NCBI GenBank assembly: GCA_951213105.1
Contig: OX578136.1
Span: forward strand, 151,362,678-151,426,677
Origin: Amaurobius ferox
Taxonomy: Eukaryota; Arthropoda; Arachnida; Araneae; Amaurobiidae
Length of the DNA: 64,000 nt
Direction: 5' to 3'
Position numbers and translations under genes: made by a program. Shown one piece after another: positions 9,672 through 21,563 of this stretch. Each line of letters opens with the position of its first letter. Position 1 is the stretch's first letter. The notes beneath the pieces were generated by a model, which was not told the DNA's origin, made no database searches, and saw nothing but the letters and a program-made list of their open reading frames with translations.

Positions 9672-11246
9672 CAGCCACTAATGGATGGCGCTAAAATCGC
9701 GTACTCAGACGAGGAAAAAGCCGAGGCGCTCGCAAGTCATTATGAAAAACAATTCCAACCAAACCACGATCTAATGTGTCAGGATACCCTAAGAATGGTT
9801 AGCCAAACTTTAAATAACTTCAGGAATTCCCCGGTAACGGCTGAGATTAACCCAGCCACCCCGCAGGAGATAGTAGAAATTATCAAAAATCTCAAAAATC
9901 GTAAAAGCCCAGGGCACGACAAAATCAGAAATATTGCGGTTAAAAACCTGCCCCTAAACGTAATATGTTACTTGACTATCTTAATAAATAAAATATTAAA
10001 ACTAAACTACTTTCCCAAAGAATGGAAGGAAGCGATAATCATAACAATCCCCAAACCAGGTGAGGATGCCACAATTCCAGCCAACTACAGACCAATTAGC
10101 CTGCTACCGACACTTAGTGAAATTACTGAGAAAATAATTCTTAAGAGACTGAACACGCACCTTAGTGAGAATGACATCCTCATTCCGGAGCAGTTTGGAT
10201 TTCGGCCAAAGCACTCCACCACTCATCAATTGCTGAGAGTGGTAGAGTACATATCTTCTGGACTTAATAGTAAGACACCCACAGCTGCGATTTTTCTGGA
10301 TATACAAAAAGCCTTTGATAAAGTATGGCACTGTGGATTAGCGTACAAATTGATCACTTTAAAAGTCCCTGACGCTCTTGTCAAACTTTTAATCTCATAC
10401 TTAAATAACAGACACTTTCAAGTCAGAGTAGGAGGTAACTTATCAACACCCAAGCTCATTAAAAGTAGTGTACCGCAAGGTTCTATCCTGGGCCCGACAC
10501 TCTTTAACTTATACCTGAACGACATCCGCAGGACTCCAAACACAGAGCTGGCACTCTATGCAGACGACAGTGCGATACTTGCAAAACACCCATATGTCTC
10601 AGTAATGCACAGACAGCTACAACAACACTTAGACATACTCCAAACATGGCTGGAAAAATGGCGAATAAAATTAAACCCCAACAAATGTCATTGGATCTAT
10701 TTCTCGAGGAAAAACAAACCGCCGCCGCCACTGTATATAAACAATCATGCCTTACGCGCGGAAAAATCTACTAAATACCTAGGTGTAACGATAGATTCCC
10801 ACCTAACCTGGAAACAGCACGTAACGAACTTAACCAAAAAAGCGTATATAACTACAGGAGCCTTACATCCAATGATAGGAAACGGAAATCTCAGTCATCA
10901 AAACAAACTGCTAATTTATAAATCGGTCATCCGCCCGGGAATGCTGTATGCAGCACCCGTATGGGGATATGCCTGTAAAACTACGATAGACCTCTTAGAG
11001 ACAAAACAAAACAAAATCCTACGGATTATCAGGAAAGCTCCCAGGTATTTAAGGAACTCGGTAATTAGGAATGACTTCAAAATAAAAACTGTTAGAGCCC
11101 AAATTAAAAAGCTAGCGCTTAAATTTTACAAAAATTTGCCATCCGTTCCAAATGAACTGTTATTCAATCTGCAGGATTATGATCATCGCAAGGCCAAATC
11201 TCGTAAGAGACCCCGCGCTGTTCTAAACATCGATAATCGGAATTAA
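9672..11246 (+). CDS. Jockey-like RNA-directed DNA polymerase (5'-truncated ORF2)
   Basis: A reverse transcriptase fragment open to its stop at 11,244-11,246. The first Met is at 9,681 (521 residues), but in-frame homology begins at 9,672, so the Met is probably an internal residue of a longer ORF2. Landmarks by residue from the Met: SPGHDKI (about 77), NYRPISLLPTLSEI (about 135-150), PEQFGFRPKHSTTHQLL, motif A FLDIQKAFDKVWH with its catalytic Asp, motif B SVPQGSILGPTLFNLYLND, motif C LALYADDSAI with an intact YADD, then KYLGVTIDSHLTWKQH and the C-terminal region typical of Jockey RTs. All three catalytic Asp positions are present and the frame is uninterrupted, unlike the PLE pseudogenes, so the insertion is fairly young. 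Without endonuclease and ORF1 it is not autonomous. Confidence 0.9.
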   Translation, partial: QPLMDGAKIAYSDEEKAEALASHYEKQFQPNHDLMCQDTLRMVSQTLNNFRNSPVTAEINPATPQEIVEIIKNLKNRKSPGHDKIRNIAVKNLPLNVICYLTILINKILKLNYFPKEWKEAIIITIPKPGEDATIPANYRPISLLPTLSEITEKIILKRLNTHLSENDILIPEQFGFRPKHSTTHQLLRVVEYISSGLNSKTPTAAIFLDIQKAFDKVWHCGLAYKLITLKVPDALVKLLISYLNNRHFQVRVGGNLSTPKLIKSSVPQGSILGPTLFNLYLNDIRRTPNTELALYADDSAILAKHPYVSVMHRQLQQHLDILQTWLEKWRIKLNPNKCHWIYFSRKNKPPPPLYINNHALRAEKSTKYLGVTIDSHLTWKQHVTNLTKKAYITTGALHPMIGNGNLSHQNKLLIYKSVIRPGMLYAAPVWGYACKTTIDLLETKQNKILRIIRKAPRYLRNSVIRNDFKIKTVRAQIKKLALKFYKNLPSVPNELLFNLQDYDHRKAKSRKRPRAVLNIDNRN

Positions 11247-11553
11247 AAGATCCCACCCCAAACATCTGATATCAAATTAAACTCGCGACTAGTGTTCAAA
11301 ACTCTAAGCTGTTAAAATGCTAGGTAACCCTCAGATCTGCATCAACCTCCCAAACTGCTTAAACTCTAAATGTGCAACAAACTGCCACAATAAGAGCTAG
11401 GATAAATAATAAAAAAGTAGTAAATAAAAACCTCGAACCTCCTGTTAGGGTCACTGAATTAATGTCACAGTATGACGATAAGAACCACATTTTGAAATTG
11501 GAGATTAAAGGCGCTTCGCGCCTGGTGCTCTGTTTTGTACGACACTCGACTTC
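9672..11553 (+). mobile_element. 5'-truncated Jockey-clade LINE
   Basis: The RT-coding part and 3' UTR of a non-LTR retrotransposon. The direct repeat AATAAAGGAT occurs at 9,662-9,671 and 11,554-11,563. The first in-frame codons after the left repeat read QPLMDGAKIAYSDEEKAEAL, which continues Jockey-type homology right up to the boundary, so 9,672 looks like the true truncation point. The 3' UTR (11,247-11,553) has no poly-A run; an AATAAA lies in the right-hand repeat. The gag ORF and the endonuclease part of ORF2 are missing. Confidence 0.8.
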
Positions 11554-11564
11554 AATAAAGGATT

Positions 11565-12230
11565 AGATATCAGGTGCATCTATGTATCCAGAGAGCTGTG
11601 GCTTTATTCGACAGTTAATTGAAGTAGACGAAGCAAAAATGATCGTAGAGTATACTTGCTCACAAACAGTATTGGCTGACTATGAGGAAACATGGTGATC
11701 TTGTTGATGCGTTGCATGAAATCCGCTGATGGTAATTTTGAGTAATTCACCGCTACTTTGCTATTTTATAAAGACATTTAAATAATACAATACTGTATAT
11801 ATTATATGTCTGTACTGATGCAATACTGTATATATTATATGTCTGTACTGATGATATGTCTGTACAATCCCGATCGACCGGTCGCATTCGGACTGTGAAA
11901 TAATTTTGTAACCCGTGAACCCAACACACTTTTAAATAAAACAGTTTAAACAAATTTAATTATATGAATTCTCTCTAATTTTTGAATGAAGTTCTAACAT
12001 AAGTTAACAGCATCTAAGAGTAACTTTTAATAGGGACTTGTTGGAATATTTTTAATTGTAATTCATATTTCCAAAATATTAATAAAATTTATTCAAATAT
12101 TAACATTTTATTTAATTTTCCTTTTAATCTATATTTAAGATATGTTTTAATATTTACCAATTATATTTCATTTCAATATTTACATTTTGTATTTACCGGT
12201 AAATTTAATTTGTTGTCACTTATAAAAAAA
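11565..12230. other. AT-rich spacer with a 33-bp tandem duplication
   Basis: No gene recognised. At about 11,788-11,860 a unit of about 33 bp beginning CAATACTGTATATATTATAT is present twice with a partial third copy. Confidence 0.5.
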
Positions 12231-12232
12231 AA

Positions 12233-13183
12233 TCTGATGTGGGCAACACATGACTTTCCTTATATAATGTAATGAATTTACTACTTTTACAGTAAAAAAA
12301 TAGGATTTTCCTGTAGTAGATACTAATATTCTTTCCAAGATATTGAATTTTCGACAATGAGTCGTCATTTTCATTGATTTAGCGTCATTTTTATCCATTT
12401 GGCGAGATTTTCGTTAATTTGGCAACATTTCAAAAAAGTCGCCAAGTTGGCGACATTCCGCCAAATTCGTCGCCAAAATCTCGCCAAGCGTTATGCACTA
12501 AGAAATAAGTTTTTCTTAAAGCAGATAAATGACTATTGGCGTTCAAATACAAAAGTATTATTCAAAGTATCTTTTTTCAAGAATGGAACGAGCTAGATCC
12601 ACGAGAAGGATGTCACTCAATTTATCGCAAGGTATTACATATGAAAAGTAAACATGTTTCTCAATAGGAAATATTTTTCTTTTTATTTTATATGACTTTT
12701 TGATAATTTTTTTAAAAAATGTACAATATCTCGAGAACGGTTTACGTTAGCGTCCTAAAATTTATGTCAATCGTTTTCTAATGAAAAATTACATAAGAAA
12801 TGTCTATTTGCGTAACTTTATTAGTGGTTTTAATTTTTTGACGATTTTTTCAAAATTTCATTCGAAAATTTAGGGGGGGTTCTGAACATTCGATTGCGTA
12901 TAAAAACAATAGGCTTCCAGTGTTTACGGATTGTGATTTTTGTACCAAATTTGGTTCGAATCGGTCCATTCGTTCGTCAGTTATCGTCTCCACAGACTCA
13001 CTGACACACACACACACATACACACATACTTTCACACACACACACACACACAGACATCACTTCAAAAATATTTGATTCGTGATCAGGGATGCTTGAAACG
13101 TGCTCTCCCGTCGAAAACTCGAATTCGAATTTTCGACCCCGTCACAATACTTTCCTTATACATTATGTATATAAGGAAAGTAA
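12233..13183 (+). mobile_element. Family A (HINE-like) element, full-length copy A1
   Basis: The 5' end is TCTGATGTGGGCAACACATG, followed by ACTTTCCTTATATA. The body has GGCGA/GGCAAC-rich segments and an ACAC microsatellite (about 13,004-13,050). The 3' end is a hairpin: ACTTTCCTTATA, a short loop region, TATAAGGAAAGT. The 5' sub-terminal 14-mer is the exact reverse complement of the right arm of the 3' hairpin. No target duplication is obvious; the left flank is an A-run. This layout resembles non-autonomous Helitron-related HINE/INE-1 elements. No protein is encoded. Confidence 0.8.
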
Positions 13184-13784
13184 TAGATTGTTTTTATTGT
13201 AGATATTTATATTCTTTCCAAGATAGCGAATTTTCATTAGTGAGTCGTCATTTTCATTGATTTATCGTCATTTTTATCCATTTGGCGAGTTTTTCGTTAA
13301 TTTAGCAACATTTATAAAAGTCGCCAATTTGGCGACATTCCACCAAATTCTTCGCCAAAATATCGCCAAGCGTTAGTTACGGAGAAATAAGTTATTCTTA
13401 CAACAGATAATTGACTATTGTTGTTCAAATACAAAAGTATTACTCAAAGTACATTTTTCCATGAATGGAGCGAGCTAGATCCACGAGAGTGATCTCACCA
13501 AATTTATCGCATGGTTTTACATATGAAAAGTGAACATGTTTCTCACTAGGAAATATTTTTTTTTATTTTCTATGACTTTTTGATAATTTTTTGAAAAATG
13601 TGCAATATCTCGATAACAGTTCATGTTAGCGTTCTAAAACTTATGTCAATCGTTTTCTAATGAAAAATTACATAAGAAATGTCTATTTACGTAACTTTAT
13701 TAGATGTTTTGATATTTTGACGATTTTTTAAAAATTTCACTGGAAAATTTAGGGGGGTTCTGAACATTCGATTGTATATTAAAA
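13184..13784 (+). mobile_element. Family A copy A2, truncated at both ends
   Basis: Starts within the internal AGTAGATACTAATATTC region of family A, directly after A1, and stops at the ATTCGATTG region where copy A3 is inserted. It lacks the 5' terminus, the microsatellite and the 3' hairpin. Confidence 0.75.
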
Positions 13785-13787
13785 AAA

Positions 13788-14578
13788 TCTGATGTGGGCA
13801 ACACATGACTTTCCTTATATAATGTAATGAATTTACTACTTTTACAGTAAAAAAATAGGATTTTCTTGTAGTAGATACTAATATTCTTTCCAAGATATTG
13901 AATTTTCGACAATTAGTCGTCATTTTCATCGATTTAGCGTCATTTTTATCCATTTGGCGAGATTTTCGTTAATTTGGCAACATTTCAAAAAAGTCGCCAA
14001 GTTGGCGACATTCCGCCAAATTCGTCGCCAAAATCTCGCCAAGCGTTATGCACTAAGAAATAAGTTTTTCTTAAAGCAGATAAATGACTATTGGCGTTCA
14101 AATACAAAAGTATTATTCAAAGTATCTTTTTTCAAGAATGGAACGAGCTAGATCCACGAGAAGGATGTCACTCAATTTATCGCATGGTATTACATATGAA
14201 AAGTAAACATGTTTCTCAATAGGAAATATTTTTCTTTTTATTTTATATGACTTTTTGATAATTTTTTTAAAAAATGTACAATATCTCGAGAACGGTTCAC
14301 GTTAGCGTTCTAAAATTCATGTCAATCGTTTTCTAATGAAAAATTACATAAGAAATGTCTATTTGCGTAACTTTATTAGTGGTTTTAATTTTTTGACGAT
14401 TTTTTCAAAATTTCATTCGAAAATTTAGGTGGGTTCTGAACATTCGATTGCGTATAAAAACAATAGGCTTCCAGTGTTTACGGATTGTGATTTTTGTACC
14501 AAATTTGGTTCGAATCGGTCTATTCGTTCGTCAGTTATCGTCTCCACAGGCTCACTGACACACACACATACACACATA

Positions 14579-14620
<42 letters not shown>

Positions 14621-14746
14621 TCACTTCAAAAATGTTTGATTCGTGATCAGGGATGCTTGAAACGTGCTCTCCCGTCGAAAACTCGAATTCGAATTTTCGA
14701 CCCCGTCACAATACTTTCCTTATACATTATGTATATAAGGAAAGTA
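13788..14746 (+). mobile_element. Family A copy A3, full length
   Basis: Complete copy with TCTGATGTGGG start, CA microsatellite (about 14,561-14,618) and 3' hairpin ending GGAAAGT. It sits inside or at the broken end of A2, giving a nested A1-A2-A3 block. It is nearly identical to A1 over most of its length (for example 12,399-12,596 and 13,954-14,151). Confidence 0.85.
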
Positions 14747-14834
14747 ATAATTTAGTAGCCAGACTAAGTAAAAACTAAGCCGGCTACGTAGAATCAAAAA
14801 ATCCACGAACGATAAGTACTTAGTTAATTCATAA

Positions 14835-16133
14835 CAAGAAAGATCAATCATGCTTAAAGCATTGATTATGAAACACTTTCCAACTTCAATGCAATTTTAT
14901 TTAAAAAAGTCGAAAATGCAATACATTCCTCGGTAATATTTTAAAACTTATCACAATACTACATTGATTTATTATATTTGAAAACTTAAACCTTCATTGA
15001 AAAAAATGAACTTCATTCAAATAACGGCATTGAAATATAAATTGCCTGGTTTAAATATCTCTAAAATGCAATACATTTCACGGTAATATTTTTAAAACTA
15101 TCATAATACTACGATAATTTATTATATTTGAAAACTTCATCGAAAACAACTGAAATAAATTCAAATGACGTCATAGAAAAAATAACACGCCTGGATCTCT
15201 CTATAAAAGCAGGATTTCATTCATAACTTTCTCCATTTCATTCATCACAATACTATAATAATTTATTTTATTTAAAAATTAAGACCATGGAGCTACAATT
15301 CATAAACTTTATGCTTAAAACTTCATCGAAAAAAATCGTCCTTCTGTTTATAAAATCAATTAATATTTCATTCATATCAGCCATGCAGACTCCATGGACT
15401 GAATTACTTTGTGTTAAAGAAATACAGTAATTCTAATATATAGAACTCATTCTACATATTTCGCTGTTTACATTTTACATAGGTGAAAAATAGGCTTAGT
15501 TGTAGAAATAATCAAATTTGAATGAGAATTTAAACTCAAATATATTGTCATTGTGTTGTTTTAGTATGTAGATGCACAGAATTTAAGCAAAAATAAAGTA
15601 GTTTTAGGACGGATACAACACTCAATATGAATTAAAAAGAACTTTAAAAAATCACGATTTTGAAACAAAATGGATGCCATATATCATTTTGAAGTGAGTC
15701 ATGTGATCGTTTCATATCATGGTCACGTGATCGTTTCATATAAGATGTGTAATTATTATTTTAATTTTCATTTAAAAAACTACTGAATATATTTCGCTGA
15801 ATTTTTTTTTATATATTTTATGGAACAATTTGACTATTACCTAAAATTTTCGAAGCAATTTGTGAATTTTAAATCCGCTTAAAAAATGTTTGAAAAATTA
15901 GGTCCCATAGGGCTCAATGTGTTTCATTTTTTCAACCCGGGTTCAATCCAAAACTAATTGGGTGATATTATTCATTTATATTCCCATAGGTCCTACAGAC
16001 CGTCTGAACAACATACTAAAATTTCATTTTGATTAAGTCATTTTTACGGCAGTTATCGTGCTAACGGACAGACAGACAGACAGACAGAATGAACAAAGTC
16101 ATAAACACTTTTCAACTTTGTTGTAAAGTGTTA
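14835..16133 (+). mobile_element. Family B element, copy B1
   Basis: The 5' end is CAAGAAAGATCAATCATGC, then a fold-back GCATTGATTATG and the sub-terminal AACACTTTCCAACTTCAATG. It ends with a CAGA microsatellite (about 16,068-16,087) and the 3' hairpin AACACTTTTCAACTTTG / TTGTAAAGTGTT. The body repeats motifs such as AATTTATTATATTTGAAAAC. The layout is the same as family A (5' fold-back, sub-terminal arm, microsatellite, terminal hairpin), but the sequence is different. It is non-coding. Confidence 0.75.
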
Positions 16134-16149
16134 ATAAAAAGGAAGACCG

Positions 16150-16317
16150 TGTTCTCAATGAATAGAAAAAATAGACACACATACAGACGTCACGCTAAAT
16201 ATAGTTTTCTTCGTGTTCTAGAGGTCCTAAAACATGTTGATTCGTCGAAAACTTGAGTTGCGATTTTCAACACGATTCCAATATTTTCCCTATACATTAC
16301 CATGTATTATAGGGAAC
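16150..16317 (+). mobile_element. Family C fragment (3' end only)
   Basis: Carries the family C 3' end: GACGTCACG, TTCGTCGAAAACTTGAGTTG and the terminal hairpin TTTTCCCTATACATTACCATG ... ATAGGGAA. The 5' part is missing; it abuts the end of B1. Confidence 0.65.
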
Positions 16318-16384
16318 TACTGATTCTACTATTTCAAGTCTAAATTTTATTTTATTTTATTTGTAACCCTACATTGTCATAGGT

Positions 16385-16740
16385 AATAAATATTTTTCAA
16401 CAGCAGCATGTAGACAGCGTGTAGTTAAGCCCAAAACGGTTAATATTATTCTATCTCCTCTAGCAGTGGGGTATTGTGAAAATTTAAAAATGAAATATCC
16501 CCCCTCCCCCACCTTATTGTCCATATATACCGATATTTTTCTTAAAGTATATTCTATATAAAAATGATTTTGTTTACTTAACGTTGTGATGATGAGATAC
16601 ATCAATCTAGACAGCTGCGCCGGACAAGGTCGCTTGAACACGGTTACGTGAACACGGCGACAGTTTTGATAGCGGTGGGAATCGAACCATGGGCCTACTG
16701 AGTGCAATTCCAGCGCTAACCACTGAGCTACTGCGCCCGA
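16385..16740 (-). mobile_element. tRNA-derived SINE (minus strand)
   Basis: The head is at 16,672-16,740. On the minus strand it reads GCGCAGTAGCTCAGTGGTTA (A box TAGCTCAGTGGTTAGCGC), then GGCCCATGGTTCGATTCCCA (B box GGTTCGATTCC). The downstream body includes GTGTTCACGTAACCGTGTTC and the block shared with 9,490-9,661. The related head at 27,451-27,520 shares the GCACTC-TAGGCCC anticodon-arm region. The acceptor stem does not close well, so this is a SINE head rather than a tRNA gene. Confidence 0.7.
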
Positions 16741-16895
16741 ACTTTTATTAAGTGTGTAGACTTACAGCGTGTATACTTTTATTAAGTGTATAGGCGTACA
16801 ACATGTATACTTTTATTGTGTAGGCGTATAACATGTGTACCTTTATTAAATGTGCAGACGTATAATATGTGTACTTTTATTAAGTCTGTAGGCGT
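16740..16895. repeat. 34-bp minisatellite, about 4.6 units
   Basis: Tandem units of the type ACTTTTATTAAGTGTGTAGA followed by CTTACAGCGTGTAT, drifting in sequence from unit to unit. It begins exactly at the 5' edge of the minus-strand SINE. Confidence 0.85.
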
Positions 16896-17072
16896 AACAT
16901 TTCGTGACCACTGTAGCAGGATTGGAAAATGGATAGTTTAAAATATAAATACAAAATATAGGTGTCTTATTTTGAAATTATATATTTTATATGCATTCCC
17001 TTATTTTGTGTCTTTATTTTGCGTTACATACTGTTCCATATGACGCTTTATAACAATTTTAATCTTAAAGAA

Positions 17073-17730
17073 TCTGATGTAAGCAGCACATGACTTTCGC
17101 TACATATTTCAATGACTATTTCTATCACAGCGTAAATACGGTGCATACGATTCTCAGCACAATGATTTTGGCATTATATAAACACCACATGATTTAAAGT
17201 GAGTCGCTTTTGGCAATTTGTGAGGGACAACAAAGTGACTTATTCATACTCACGTGCAATATCCTTTCCAAAAACGGTTAATGAATATCCCTTGAAATAA
17301 AATGGTGAATTTTTTGGCTTCAATGCAAAACTTGTATATTAAATATCATCTCTCGTGAATGGAATGAACTAGATCTATGTGAATGATGTTAATAGATATG
17401 TTGCATAATATTGCAGGTGGAGAGGGAATATATTTGAGGATACTTGCTACTTTGTGAATTGTTTTTGATAAATTTATATGAAAAATTATATATCGAGAAC
17501 GGTTTATGCAAGTGTTCTAAAATTCGTATTATTCATTTTCTAATAAAAATGTTATGGCGGAAATGATTATTTACTTATCATTATTGAATTCCCATTGAGG
17601 GGGGGAGGGGGTCCGAAAATTCGATTGTGTTTAAAATCAATCGTACCAAATTGTTTTCGAATCCCTTCAATCGCTTGTATCGTATACGGAAACTCACAGA
17701 CACACACATTAACAGACACTATCTATTCAT
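17073..17730 (+). mobile_element. Diverged relative of family A (3'-truncated)
   Basis: Starts TCTGATGTAAGCAGCACATG, the A/C-family 5' end, and carries diverged internal blocks in family A order (GAATGGAATGAACTAGATCT, TCGAGAACGGTTTATGC, CACAGACACACACATTAACA). The 3' hairpin is absent. It forms an intermediate between A and C in its 5' end. Confidence 0.65.
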
Positions 17731-17759
17731 ATATATAACTGTATTCATAACTGTATTCA

Positions 17760-18588
17760 TATATGCAACGGTTTACTACAGTGGAGACTAGCACATATAC
17801 CCGACGTTTCTCGTTCATTTGGAAAGAGGTGGCGTAATACGCGTTAAATTGAATTATAAGATACGTTCGTGTTTTAAAGACAGATGCTGCTATATTGTTT
17901 GAGCATTTAATTGCTGTTTTATTGTACCTGAAATCTATTTTGTATTCTTGTAAGATAGCTATAGTGCTATTAGCTGTAAATTTTCCTGTTTACGCTTTAA
18001 TTGTCATTCCTTATTTTCTTTTTTACGCTGTTTACGAAAATTCTAAACTCATTTCGCTTTTAAAAAACAAGTCCATTATAATCTATGTAAAAATCCAAGA
18101 ATAAAACATCCTGTTCCTAATTGTAAACTAACATACAAACAAACAAAAGTTTAGTAAATATACGACGAAATGAAGACGCTGAAATGGTAACAAAAGTTAT
18201 TCTCGAATTATCTACCCCGTTGCTATAATTATTTAAATACATTGGGAAATATATGAAATAAAAAATTATTTTTTCAAAATATTTCCGTAATCTTATTTTC
18301 CGTATAATATAAAAACTGTGTATATAAAATTTCCGTATAATATAAAGTATAAAAACATGTATTTATTAAATTTATTTCCCCTAAGAAGAAGCATAAGAAT
18401 ATCTGTTCTTGCTTTAAAAATATATATATTCACAGGCAGATCTTGAAGCAAGCCCGTAATTTTTAAGTGTCAACACACACAACAGACACAACACAAAACA
18501 CAGAGTTATAAAATGTTTATAATCATATATCCCAATACTGCAACTGATAGAACTCCATCGAAAATACAATACCGATGATTTATAAGAT
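17760..18588. other. Mostly unrecognised; contains a weak copy of repeat E
   Basis: Positions 17,895-18,010 weakly match the dispersed repeat at 28,700-28,790 (GAGCATTTAATTGCTGTTTTA, TTCCTGTTTACGCT). The remainder has no recognisable feature. Confidence 0.4.
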
Positions 18589-18589
18589 T

Positions 18590-18868
18590 TATTTTAAACA
18601 CTTTCCAACATAGATGACTTTGTTCATTACGTCTGTCTGTCTGTCCCTTTCCACGATAACTGCCGTAAAAATGACTTTATCAAATTGAAATTTTAATATG
18701 TTGTTACGACGGCCTGTGGGACATATGGGAATGCAAATGAATAACGTCGCTCAATTAGTTTTGGATTAAACCCGGGTTTAAAAACTGAAATACATTGAAC
18801 CTTATGGGACCTAATTTTTCAAACATTTTTTAACCAAAGTTAAAATTCACAAATTGCTTCGAAAATTA
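18590..18868 (-). mobile_element. Family B fragment, copy B2 (3' end part)
   Basis: Reads on the minus strand as the 3' third of family B. It includes a CTGT microsatellite, the CGATAACTGCCGTAAAAATGA block and the AAATTAGGTCCCATA block. It stops at about 18,868 next to unrelated sequence. Confidence 0.7.
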
Positions 18869-18869
18869 A

Positions 18870-19556
18870 AATATAAAACATGTTGCTAAGTAACGGAATT
18901 GAGCCAAATGAGTTTATATAGCAGACGATTCTTATTAAATCTTTCCTGATTTAAATAATTAAGAAATGTATAATAATTAAGAAATGAATGTTATAGAAAT
19001 TGTATTTTTGATTGGATTATATTAATTATGTTTTTGGGTTGAAAAGTCACGGGAATTATTATTGAGTTATTAAATTATTAATTATTAAAGATTACGGGGT
19101 CAAAATGTTTTATTCTTCAGATCTCCTGCAACGATAAATTTGCATAACGAGAGCATAAATTCTTACACTTTGTTTTAGGAAAATTCACTTAAATATTTTA
19201 AAAGAATGTTTTGAATAACAAAGTCATTTAGAATATTATATGAATTTGCACATAATTCTGAATTTTCAGTTTTTGCGTATTACGTATGTATTTCGTACGA
19301 AGAACTGGTATACTACTATTTCAGAAAAATTAAAATCGATTGCTGAATAATCCTATTCGATTTAATTCTGTCGCTAATCAACGTAATATAATTTCTTTAA
19401 GATAAATTTTTGATAAATAATCGTCTGAATAATGCTATTTCGATGGAAGTTTTTTTTTTTGTTTGCGTTTTCCTATTAATATCTCTTATCCGTAGTAAAG
19501 TAGAGAGAAGCTAAATTAAAAAAGAAGCTAAATTAATAATACTAAATTAAAAAAAA
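18870..19556. other. Unrecognised AT-rich segment
   Basis: Low-complexity AT-rich DNA with poly-T near 19,450 and AAATTAAA repeats near 19,515-19,560. No supported feature. Confidence 0.4.
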
Positions 19557-19560
19557 AACA

Positions 19561-20797
19561 AAAAAGATCAATCATGCATAAAGCATTGGTTATGTAACAC
19601 TTTCCAACTTCAATGCAATTTCATTTAAACATCTCTAAAATGCGATACATTCCTCGGTAACATTTTAAAATATATCACAATACTACATTAATTTATTATA
19701 TTTGAAATCTTAAAAGTTCATCGAAAAAATGAACTTCATTCAAATGACGTCAATTAAATATAAATCGCCTGGCTCCTCGGTAATGTTTTTAACATTATCA
19801 TAATACTACAGAAATTTATTATTTTTGAAAACCTCATCAGAAACAACTGAAATTTATTCAAATGACGTCATCGAAATATAACACGCCTGGTTCTCTCTAT
19901 AAAAGCAACATTTCATTCATTAGCATTTTCACATTAATTTCATTCATCACAATACTATAATAATTTATTTTATTTAAAAACTTAAGACCATGGAGTTACA
20001 AGTATTTAAGCTCTATGCTTCAAACTTCATCGAAATAAATCGTCCTTCTCTCTGTAAAATCAATGAATATTTCATTCATATCAGCTATGCAGACTCTATG
20101 AGCAAAATAATTTTGCGTTAAAGAAATACAGTAATTCTTATACAACTCAGTCTACATATTTTGCTGTTTATATTTTACATAAGTGAAAAATAGGCTTCGT
20201 TGTAGACATAATCAAATTTGGATGATCATTTAAACTCAAATATATTATAATTGCGTTGTTTCAGTATGTAAATGCACAGCCTTTAAGCAAAAATAAAGCG
20301 GTTTTAGGACGGATACAACACTCAATATGAATTAAAAAGAACTTTAAAAATCACGATTTGGAGATAAGATGGATGCCATATTTCAATTTTGAAGTGAGTC
20401 ACGTGATTGCTTCATATAAGAGGCGTAATTATTATTTCAATTTTTATTTTAAAAACTACTAAATATATTTTGCTGAAATTTTTTTTATATATTTTATGGG
20501 ATAATTTGAGTATTACCTAAAATTTTCGAAGCAATTTGTGAATTTTAAATCCTCCTAAAAATGTTTGAAAAATTAGGTCCCATAGGGCTCAATGCATTTC
20601 ATTTTTTCAACCCGGGTTCAATCCAAAACTATTATTCATTTATATTCCCATAGGTCCCACAGACCGTCTGAATAACATACTAAAATTTCATTTTGATTAA
20701 ATCATTTTTACGGCAGTTATCGTGCTAACGGACAGACAGACAGACAGACAGAATGAACAAAGTCATAAACACTTTTCAACTTTGTTGTAAAGTGTTA
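19561..20797 (+). mobile_element. Family B element, copy B3
   Basis: Near full-length copy parallel to B1. It has the GATCAATCATGC 5' fold-back, AACACTTTCCAACTTCAATG, the same body, a CAGA microsatellite (about 20,731-20,750) and the terminal hairpin AACACTTTTCAACTTTG / GTAAAGTGTT. Confidence 0.78.
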
Positions 20798-20875
20798 AAA
20801 AAGAAAACGAAAAGAAAAATAAGAAATTAAAAAAAAATGTGGATTTGTATACGGAACTGAGAGACAACACAGACT

Positions 20876-20992
20876 TCCCATTATAGATTTTCATATTCAT
20901 TATAGATTTCAATTTCCATTATAGATTTTCAAATCCATTATAGATGACATACAGATTTTCATATCTATTATAGATGACATATAGATGTTAAG
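20876..20992. repeat. Short minisatellite (CATTATAGATTTTCATAT units)
   Basis: About five to six irregular units of 17-26 bp around CCATTATAGATTTTC and ATTATAGATGACATA. Confidence 0.75.
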
Positions 20993-21059
20993 GTCTCTTC
21001 GCAGTTCACACCACTGTCTGGGATTTTACTGGCGTCGCCTTGCCGGCCTCTCTAGTTCA

Positions 21060-21345
21060 GTTCCAAATTTACTTGTCCAGGTAGTATATAAACATGCTCT
21101 CCTACAAAGAGTCAATTCTTGCTGCAGTCAATGATACTCATTTTTTTGACCACCCAGGCACTTGACCTTTCACACTCCCGGGGAGTTTTGTCAAAGCCCC
21201 AAATAAAAAGAGGCGAGCACGCGGCTAACGCCCCCTATTTTTCGCAGCAGGAGTATCTACACAGGAACGCCTCCCAAATACAGTTGACTACGCTCCCAAG
21301 TAGGGCTTTCATGAAGAATAGGTAAGGGGATGGGGGCAACCTCCT
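21060..21345 (+). other. Promoter- and exon-like segment of unknown identity
   Basis: Contains TATATAAAC (21,087-21,095) and, further on, a pyrimidine tract with CGCAGCAG followed by about 70 bp and AATAG-GTAAGG (21,322 region), which looks like acceptor, short exon and donor. The enclosed translation shows no known motif. It could be part of an LTR or of a host non-coding exon. I cannot decide from the sequence. Confidence 0.2.
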
Positions 21346-21392
21346 CTTTTCTTACCTGCATTTTTTGAGTTCCCAAATCGGTAAGTGAAAAA

Positions 21393-21412
21393 AAATCTGA
21401 TGTGAGCAGATG
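21393..21412 (+). repeat. Orphan 5' end of family A/C
   Basis: An A-run followed by TCTGATGTGAGCAGATGAC, matching the first bases of families A and C, then unrelated sequence and a TA microsatellite. Confidence 0.5.
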
Positions 21413-21430
21413 ACGACCTCCACGGAAGAC

Positions 21431-21431
<1 letters not shown>

Positions 21432-21512
<81 letters not shown>
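21432..21512. repeat. (TA)n microsatellite
   Basis: About 80 bp of uninterrupted TA dinucleotides. Confidence 0.95.
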
Positions 21513-21514
<2 letters not shown>

Positions 21515-21563
21515 TGATTACGCAATATCCATCCAGTATGATACAGCGCGTTCTTAAGCACTA

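Noticed and set aside
12399..12596. 65-residue frame conserved at 13,954-14,151 and 49,107-49,304
   Set aside because: Conserved because it lies within recent family A copies; older copies break the frame and there is no known motif.
16672..16740. Functional tRNA gene
   Set aside because: The acceptor stem does not close and the sequence continues into a repeat body shared with 9.5 kb; it is a SINE head. The same holds for 27,451-27,520 and 8,827-8,905.
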